The notes beneath the pieces were generated by a model. That model made no database searches. It saw only the letters and a program-made list of their open reading frames with translations, and had not been told where the DNA came from. From positions 62,001 through 126,000 of the forward strand of contig JAICYD010000004.1 of NCBI GenBank assembly GCA_025934375.1: a stretch of DNA of 64,000 nt, written 5' to 3'. The position numbers and the translations under genes are program-made. Each line of letters starts with the position of its first letter. Within the stretch, counting starts at the first letter, position 1. This DNA comes from Streptosporangiaceae bacterium (GTDB lineage Bacteria; Actinomycetota; Actinomycetes; Streptosporangiales; Streptosporangiaceae). This document shows, piece after piece, positions 59,071-64,000 of this stretch.

Positions 59071-59966
59071 CGGGTTACACCCTGCTGGTAAACCCGGCCT
59101 GCGGTGGCGGCTCAGGTGCCGCGGCTGCGGAGTCTGTCGCGCAGATCCTGCGCGGCGCCGGGCATGACGTTGAGGTCTCCCCGACGCCGGGCGTGCGCGG
59201 GACCCTCGACCTGGTCGACGCCGCCGCCGCCAGAGGCGACGTGATCGTGCTGGTGGGCGGAGACGGCACGCTCTCCTCGCTCGCCGGGCGGGTCGCCGCC
59301 CGGGGCGGCACGCTCGGCATCGTCGCGGCGGGGCGAGGCAACGATTTCGCTCGCATGCTCGGGCTGCCCACGGCCCCCGCTGCCGCGGCCGCGGTGCTCC
59401 TGTCCGGGTCACCGATGAAAGTGGACCTGCTCCAGGTAACGATCCCCGGCGACGAGCCCCGCGTCATCGCGGGCTCGGCATACAGCGGGCTTGATGCGCG
59501 GGCAGGGGAGATCGTTAACACGGTCCGGTGGATGCCGCTCAGGCTGCAGTATCCGTATTCCGCGCTGCACGCGGTGGCGACTTACCGACCGGCCCGCTTC
59601 GAGGTGGCGGTCGACGGTGACGGCGCGGAGTACGTCGGGGCATCTGTCGTCGTCGCGAACTCGGCGTACTACGGCAACGGCATGAAGATCGCCCCCAGCG
59701 CCGCCGTCGATGACGGACTGCTCGACGTGGTGATCATCGAAGCAGAATCACGGCGCAAGCTGATGCAGTCCCTGCCCAAGGTGTATCAAGGCGCTCACGT
59801 GAACCTGCCCGGCGTGCATGTGCGGCGCGGCCGCCGGGTGGAGGTGACGGCGTCACCACACGTCTCGATGGGCGGTGACGGCGAGTCCCTCGGCCGCCTG
59901 CCGGGACTGGCCCAGCCGCCCGCCATCGTCGAGGTGCTTCACGAAGCATTGACGGTACTCGCCTGA
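59067..59966 (+). CDS. Diacylglycerol kinase-family lipid kinase
   Basis: A 299-residue DAGK-catalytic-domain protein. LLVNPACGGGSGAAAAE opens it; the nucleotide loop is VLVGGDGTLSSLA; AAGRGNDFARMLG and NSAYYGNGMKIAP are conserved; MGGDGESLG replaces the usual D-G-E block near the end. It phosphorylates a lipid such as diacylglycerol or a sphingoid base. The ATG overlaps the AGPS-like stop (ATGA), so the two are cotranslated. The next 170 bp hold no gene. Confidence 0.9.
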   Translation: MTGYTLLVNPACGGGSGAAAAESVAQILRGAGHDVEVSPTPGVRGTLDLVDAAAARGDVIVLVGGDGTLSSLAGRVAARGGTLGIVAAGRGNDFARMLGLPTAPAAAAAVLLSGSPMKVDLLQVTIPGDEPRVIAGSAYSGLDARAGEIVNTVRWMPLRLQYPYSALHAVATYRPARFEVAVDGDGAEYVGASVVVANSAYYGNGMKIAPSAAVDDGLLDVVIIEAESRRKLMQSLPKVYQGAHVNLPGVHVRRGRRVEVTASPHVSMGGDGESLGRLPGLAQPPAIVEVLHEALTVLA

Positions 59967-60136
59967 GCCGCCCGGGCGCGATCATCAGCTGAACAATGAC
60001 CTGAGCGAAGTGGCTGAGGCGATCCGCGCCAGCTCAGGGCGAGCACGATGACCGGCGACGCGTCCGGGACCACCGCGATGGCCGCCAGCGCGCCGGGACC
60101 TCCCGGTGATCGAGCGTGCCTGCGACGTGCTGCTGA

Positions 60137-60682
60137 TTGGATGGTGGCATGCCAACCGAACAGGTACTAAGTGGGCAGCCGCCGGTGGTCATCCGTCCTA
60201 TGGTCTCGGGTGACGCCGATCAGGTGCTGCGGATCTACCAGGCGGGGCTGGACGGCGGGCAGGCCAGCTTCGAGATCCGGGCGCCGCAGTGGGCGGAGTT
60301 CGACGCCGCCAAGCTGCCGGGGCACCGGCACGTCGCCGCCGAGGCCGCGACGGGGGCCGTGCTGGGCTGGGTGGCTGTATCGGCGGTGTCGTCCCGCCGG
60401 GTCTACGCCGGGGTGGTCGAGCACAGCGTCTACGTCGATCCCGCCCGTCAGGGGCGAGGCCTGGGGTCCACGCTGCTAGAAGCGCTGATCGCCTCGACCG
60501 AGGCGGCGGGGATCTGGACGATCCAGAGCAGTATCTTCCCGGAGAACGGGGCCAGCTTCCGGCTGCATGAGCGGGCGGGGTTCCGGGTGGTGGGCACCCG
60601 CGAGCGGGTGGCCCGCCATCACGGCCGGTGGCGTGACACCGTCGTCGTTGAGCGCCGTAGCAACGTGGCCGGGATGGACTGA
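60137..60682 (+). CDS. GNAT acetyltransferase (phosphinothricin/arsinothricin type)
   Basis: A 181-residue GNAT enzyme of the Pat/ArsN1 class: VVIRPMVSGDADQVLRIYQA, FEIRAPQWAEFDA, SVYVDPARQGRGLGSTLLEA (acetyl-CoA site) and FPENGASFRLHERAGFRVVG. Such enzymes acetylate phosphinothricin or the arsenical antibiotic arsinothricin. The ArsR/flavoprotein pair next door makes an arsenical substrate plausible, by position only. ATG at 60137, or 60149 (MPTEQ). Tail to tail with arsR. Confidence 0.85.
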   Translation: MDGGMPTEQVLSGQPPVVIRPMVSGDADQVLRIYQAGLDGGQASFEIRAPQWAEFDAAKLPGHRHVAAEAATGAVLGWVAVSAVSSRRVYAGVVEHSVYVDPARQGRGLGSTLLEALIASTEAAGIWTIQSSIFPENGASFRLHERAGFRVVGTRERVARHHGRWRDTVVVERRSNVAGMD

Positions 60683-60709
60683 CGGGAACAGCCCGCCTGG
60701 ATGGCGGGC

Positions 60710-61066
60710 TTAGCGTGTCGTGCGTAGCGTGCCGCTTAGCGCTTCCATCGCTTCGGGGACGACCCGGTAGTAGGCCCACTTGCCGCGCTGGTCGCGGGTG
60801 ACCAGGCCCGCCTCGGTCAGCAGCTTCATGTGGTGGGAGACGGTCGGCTGGGACAGTCCGACCGGGGCGGTCAGGTCGCAGATGCAGGCCTCGCCGCCGT
60901 CGGCGGCGGCGATCAGCGACAGCAGCCGGACCCGGTGCCGGTCGCCGAGCGCCCGGAAGACGCGGGCCAGCCGCTCGGCCGCGTCCTCGTCGAGCACGCC
61001 TGCTGTCAGCGGGGAGCAGCAGGCGGCGAAGTCCTCGCCAAGGAGGGGAAGGGCCGTGCCGGTCAT
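60710..61066 (-). CDS. arsR: ArsR-family metalloregulator
   Basis: A 118-residue ArsR/SmtB repressor. The arsenite site C-x-C lies in EACICDLTAPVGLSQPTVSH (alpha-3), and a further CC pair sits near residue 15 (FAACCSPL) and may be the third thiol ligand. The HTH continues HHMKLLTEAGLVTRD. ATG at 61066. Divergent from the flavoprotein gene, with twin palindromes over the shared promoter. Confidence 0.92.
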   Translation of the reverse strand: MTGTALPLLGEDFAACCSPLTAGVLDEDAAERLARVFRALGDRHRVRLLSLIAAADGGEACICDLTAPVGLSQPTVSHHMKLLTEAGLVTRDQRGKWAYYRVVPEAMEALSGTLRTTR

Positions 61067-61087
61067 GGCTCAATCCTGCCATATCGA

Positions 61088-61127
61088 TTGACAAAACTCG
61101 ATGCATCGACAATAATCGATGCATCGA
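61088..61127 (+). promoter_or_regulatory. Promoter with twin ArsR operators
   Basis: TTGACA (61088-61093), 17 bp, AATAAT (61111-61116). Two identical perfect palindromes TCGATGCATCGA (61098-61109 and 61116-61127) lie 18 bp apart, in the spacer and just after the -10, so a repressor would block the promoter. Confidence 0.8.
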
Positions 61128-61152
61128 GGAACTTCAATGAAAGGATAACGTG

Positions 61153-62484
61153 ATGAGCGAGGACAGCGGCCTGCCGGTAGTGGTGATCGGCGCCGGCCCC
61201 CAGGGGCTGGCCGCGGGCGCGCACCTGCTGGAGCGAGGGCTGGAGCCACTGGTCCTGGAGGCCGGCGACGGCCCGGCGTCCGCAGTCAGCGAGTGGGGCC
61301 ACGTCCGGTTGTTCTCGGCGTGGCCGGAGCTGGTCGACGAGGCCGCCGCCCGGCTGCTGGCGCCATCGGGGTGGATCGCGCCGCAGGCGGGGTACCCGAC
61401 GGGGGCGCAGTGGATCGAGGCCTACCTGCGACCGCTGGCTGATGCGCTGGGCGGCCGGGTGCGGTACGGCGCCCGGGTGACCGGGATCTCCCGCCGGGGC
61501 CGGGACCGGCTGGTGGACGCCGGGCGCGAGCAGTCCCCGTTCACCGTGCACGTGACCAGCCCGGACGGGGACGAGGAGCGGTTGCTGGCCCGGGCGGTGA
61601 TCGACGCGTCCGGGACGTGGCGGCACCCGGCCCCGGCCGGCGCGGACGGGCTGCCCGCCCTCGGCGAGCGTGCCGCCGCTGACCTGATCCGCTACCAGAT
61701 CCCCGACTTCATGTCCCCGGAGGGATTTTCAGGGAAGCACACGGTGGTGGTGGGGGCGGGGCACTCGGCGGCGACTGCTGTGATCGAGCTGGCGCGGATC
61801 GCCCGCGCGCACCACGGAACCACCGTTACCTGGGTGCTGCGGCGCGGCGTCACGGCCGGGACGTTCGGCGGCGGGGAAGCCGACGAGCTTCCCGAGCGGG
61901 GCGCGCTCGGCACCGCGGCCAAGCGGGCCGTGGCTGACGGCGCCGTCGTCCTGGCAACCAGCTTCCGGACCGAGCGGGTCCGCCGGGACGCCGCCGGCCG
62001 GGCGGTGCTGGCCGCCGAGGACGGCCGCGAACTGGCGCCCGCGGATGCGGTGGTGGTGCTGACGGGGTTCCGGCCCGACCTGTCGTTCCTGTCGGAGATG
62101 CGACTGGACCTGGACCCGGTCCTCCAGGCACCGCGCGCGATCGCCCCGGGCATCGACCCGAACGTCCACTCGTGCGCCACGGCCACCCCGACCCTGGCCC
62201 GCGACCTGGCCCACCCCGAGCTGGGCCTGTACCTGGTCGGCATGAAGTCCTACGGCCGCGCCCCGACGTTCCTCGCCATGACCGGGTACGAGCAGGTCCG
62301 CAGCGTCACAGCCGAGCTCGCGGGGGACCATGAGGCCGCCGCCCGCGCCGAACTGGTCCTGCCGGACACCGGCGTCTGCGGCGGCGCCGGGCTGTTCGAC
62401 GACCCGGAGATCACCGCTTCCGGGGGATGCTGCGCGCCCGCGCCGCAGCTGCTGCCCATCGGCCGCGTGCCCGCCGGCGCCTGA
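61153..62484 (+). CDS. Ars-type FAD-dependent flavoprotein (ArsO/TrxB-like)
   Basis: A 443-residue flavin monooxygenase-like protein. FAD site VVVIGAGPQGLAAGAHLLE, NADPH site TVVVGAGHSAATAVIELARI, and the C-terminal GGCCAPAPQ with a Cys pair are seen in flavoproteins of actinobacterial arsenic operons. It may oxidise or reduce an organo-arsenical or bind As(III) through the Cys pair. ATG at 61153, 7 nt after AAAGGA. Under the ArsR operators. The specific reaction is unknown. Confidence 0.82.
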   Translation: MSEDSGLPVVVIGAGPQGLAAGAHLLERGLEPLVLEAGDGPASAVSEWGHVRLFSAWPELVDEAAARLLAPSGWIAPQAGYPTGAQWIEAYLRPLADALGGRVRYGARVTGISRRGRDRLVDAGREQSPFTVHVTSPDGDEERLLARAVIDASGTWRHPAPAGADGLPALGERAAADLIRYQIPDFMSPEGFSGKHTVVVGAGHSAATAVIELARIARAHHGTTVTWVLRRGVTAGTFGGGEADELPERGALGTAAKRAVADGAVVLATSFRTERVRRDAAGRAVLAAEDGRELAPADAVVVLTGFRPDLSFLSEMRLDLDPVLQAPRAIAPGIDPNVHSCATATPTLARDLAHPELGLYLVGMKSYGRAPTFLAMTGYEQVRSVTAELAGDHEAAARAELVLPDTGVCGGAGLFDDPEITASGGCCAPAPQLLPIGRVPAGA

Positions 62485-62500
62485 CTTCCGCGGTGGCTGA

Positions 62501-62656
62501 TACGCGCCGGCGGCGCTGCGCGTCACCGAGATCGTCAGCTACGGCGTCATCCACTACGCCTGCCCCGGCCTGGCCGGGCAGATCGCGACCGGGACGAGCT
62601 GGCTGGTGGACAAGCGATCGCCATGCTCTTATTATGAGATCACATTCCTATTTTAA
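62501..62656 (+). pseudogene. N-terminal remnant of an MFS transporter
   Basis: A start-less frame reads ALRVTEIVSYGVIHYACPGL then AGQIATGTSW, the first helix of MFS exporters that follow ArsR/flavoprotein genes elsewhere. It breaks off into unrelated A/T-rich sequence and a TAA at 62654. The efflux partner of this cluster has been lost. Confidence 0.6.
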
Positions 62657-62674
62657 GATCATCTGGAGGTGGCT

Positions 62675-63031
62675 GTGTCCAACGCCGGCGTCTTCCGTAC
62701 CTACCTTGAGCGTTTCACCAGCGGCGACGTCGAGGGCGCCGCCGAGCTCCTCGCCGAGGAGTTCGCCTTCGACGGGCCCATCCTGCAGTCAAAGGGCAAG
62801 GCGGAGTTCCTCGCCGGGTCGGCCATGGCCGCGTCGATGGCGCGCGGGTGCACGATCCATCGCCAGTGGGCCGACGGTGATGACGTGTGCTCGGTCTATG
62901 ACTTCAAGGTCGAGACCCCCTCGGGGGCCGGTGCCATCGCCATGGCCGAGTGGTCGGTGATCCGCGGCGGGAAGCTAGTGTCCTCACGCCTGCTGTTCGA
63001 CACGGCGGCGATGGCCGCGCTGATGCCGTAA
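62675..63031 (+). CDS. SnoaL/NTF2-like protein
   Basis: A 118-residue NTF2-fold protein (VFRTYLERFTSGDVEGAAEL, then FAFDGPILQSKGKAEFL and VCSVYDFKVETP). Such cone-shaped proteins bind or isomerise small ligands. GTG at 62675 has TCTGGAGG 5 nt upstream; a GTG at 62669 falls within that site. It is 16 nt ahead of the HxlR gene, so the two probably form an operon under an A/T-rich promoter (62625-62660). Confidence 0.82.
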   Translation: MSNAGVFRTYLERFTSGDVEGAAELLAEEFAFDGPILQSKGKAEFLAGSAMAASMARGCTIHRQWADGDDVCSVYDFKVETPSGAGAIAMAEWSVIRGGKLVSSRLLFDTAAMAALMP

Positions 63032-63047
63032 GGCCAGGCTCACCGCC

Positions 63048-63716
63048 ATGCCCCGTAACGCCTGGGCCGGATACGGCCGCTTCTGCCCGCTGGCCCGGGC
63101 GCTTGACGTGGTCGGAGAGCGGTGGACGCTGGTCATCGTGCAGGAGCTGCTGAAGCGGCCGAGCCGCTACGGCGACCTCGCCAGCCGCCTGCCCGGCATT
63201 GGCACGAGCGTGCTCGCGGACCGGCTGCGCAAGCTCGAGGCCGCCCGCGTCGTCGAGCGCGTCCCCGGCCCGGTCGGTGCGGGGGTGGCCTACGCCCTCA
63301 CCGACCGGGGCAGGGGGCTGGGCGAATCGCTGGGGGCACTGCGCCGCTGGGGAGTCGCCTACCTCACCGACCCGACCGCCGACGGCGCCGCATCGCACGC
63401 GTTCGACCTGCACTACGTCGAGGGCATCGACGCCCTCCACGACGCCGAGCTCGGGCTTGTCGTCGACGGAACGCCCACGACGCTGCGGTTCTCCCGCGGT
63501 CACCTCGACCAGGCCGCCGGAGCACCGGCCGATCCCCTCCTGACCGTGCGCACGTCGAGCGCGTTCATGGACCGCTGGGCGGCGGGCACGGCCAGCTGGG
63601 ACGACGGCCGCGCCACCGGCGAAGTCACCCTGGACGGCCCGGACCGCCACTGGGACACCTGGCTGGCCGCGACCGGCTACCTCCTCGCCTACCACCCGAA
63701 GCCCGGCCATGCGTGA
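63048..63716 (+). CDS. HxlR-family transcriptional regulator
   Basis: A 222-residue regulator. The HxlR winged helix spans residues 10-105 (CPLARALDVVGERWTLVIVQ, then SRYGDLASRLPGIGTSVLAD and LRKLEAARVVERV); the C-terminal half resembles an SCP2-like ligand domain found in larger actinobacterial members. ATG at 63048. It likely controls the SnoaL-like gene upstream. Its stop overlaps the next GTG (GTGA). Confidence 0.9.
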   Translation: MPRNAWAGYGRFCPLARALDVVGERWTLVIVQELLKRPSRYGDLASRLPGIGTSVLADRLRKLEAARVVERVPGPVGAGVAYALTDRGRGLGESLGALRRWGVAYLTDPTADGAASHAFDLHYVEGIDALHDAELGLVVDGTPTTLRFSRGHLDQAAGAPADPLLTVRTSSAFMDRWAAGTASWDDGRATGEVTLDGPDRHWDTWLAATGYLLAYHPKPGHA

Positions 63717-63925
63717 ATGCCCCCCACCCCAGCGTCGAGCGGGCCACCGGGCACCTCATCGTCAAGCTGCCCGCCCAAAGGGTCAGCCCGCTGGTCGCCA
63801 CCGGCCAGGCACTGCCCTTCGCACCCAACGGCCGCACCTTCCGCGAGTGGGCCGCCTTCCCCGTCACCGACCCCCGCGAATGGCGGACGCTGCTGGCCGA
63901 GGCCCGGCAATTCACCGAAGGCTGA
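63713..63925 (+). CDS. Short MmcQ/YjbR- or TfoX-like protein, N-terminally truncated
   Basis: A 70-residue frame: HLIVKLPAQRVSPLVATGQA, then FREWAAFPV and WRTLLAEARQF. It corresponds to the second half of small MmcQ/YjbR or TfoX-N-like proteins of about 110 residues; the first half is missing. The GTG overlaps the HxlR stop, so it could still be translated. The last 75 bp of the window show no further gene. Confidence 0.5.
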   Translation: MNAPHPSVERATGHLIVKLPAQRVSPLVATGQALPFAPNGRTFREWAAFPVTDPREWRTLLAEARQFTEG

Positions 63926-64000
63926 GGCCTTCACCGGATTCCCGCCCCGGTCCCGTGGGCAGGATCATTCCGCCGTGGGCCTTGACAGGGCAGGTCGGTT

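Overview
The window is GC-rich chromosomal DNA from a soil actinomycete. The gene content (mycothiol synthase, GlnR, MurT/GatD, HelD, SAV2177/DUF574-type methyltransferase, GH18 chitinase, and many starts with a -10 hexamer 6-7 nt upstream that imply leaderless mRNAs) fits a Streptosporangiales/Streptomycetales-type genome; I cannot name the species. Coding density is high. I see no rRNA, tRNA, CRISPR array, transposase or prophage gene.

Region 1 (1-20.4 kb) is a housekeeping block much like the conserved Streptomyces glnR-pst-sseA neighbourhood. It holds AcuC (cut by the window edge), ProC and proline dehydrogenase; YgfZ and a Nur-like Fur regulator; nitrobindin, DsrE and the lipid II amidation pair GatD-MurT; a GntR regulator divergent from pstSCAB with PHO boxes, then PhoU; an ECF sigma/anti-sigma pair leading into thioredoxin, DUF4395, sulfurtransferase and DUF1416, with an internal leaderless cysteine-containing leader peptide; and MoaD, GlnR and MshD.

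Region 2 (20.9-31.5 kb) has a DivIVA-like coiled-coil protein, Ppx/GppA (whose reading frame runs antisense into the coiled-coil gene), a flavin oxidoreductase, an NDMA-type alcohol dehydrogenase, a MetE-like protein, a repeat-rich cell-surface protein, a LysM membrane protein and an HTH regulator.

The most interesting locus is 31.0-33.4 kb: an HTH regulator divergent from a 60-residue peptide with a leader/core layout, then a perfect intrinsic terminator and an M50 metallopeptidase with a PqqD/RRE-like N-terminus. It looks like a minimal, possibly undescribed RiPP-type peptide maturation system. A 20-bp promoter/operator sequence there is nearly repeated ahead of the surface-protein gene at 28.4 kb.

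Region 3 (33.6-49.7 kb) is accessory: an ECF42-type sigma factor with its DGPF protein, AraC/VOC, a CorA variant, KPR and acyl-CoA ligase genes, a tandem EthD-like protein, HelD, P450/TetR, SDR and a GH18 chitinase. Several decayed genes lie between them (truncated TetR with ANTAR fragment, TetR 3' remnant, amidohydrolase remnant), marking repeated small rearrangements.

Region 4 (49.8-64 kb) holds a SNF2 helicase, DUF805, DUF574 methyltransferase, STAS protein, a WxL-like secreted protein, a GlpD / alkyl-DHAP-synthase-like / DAG-kinase module that recalls Mycobacterium tuberculosis Rv2249c-Rv2252, an arsenic-type cluster (acetyltransferase, ArsR, flavoprotein, MFS remnant), and a SnoaL/HxlR pair.
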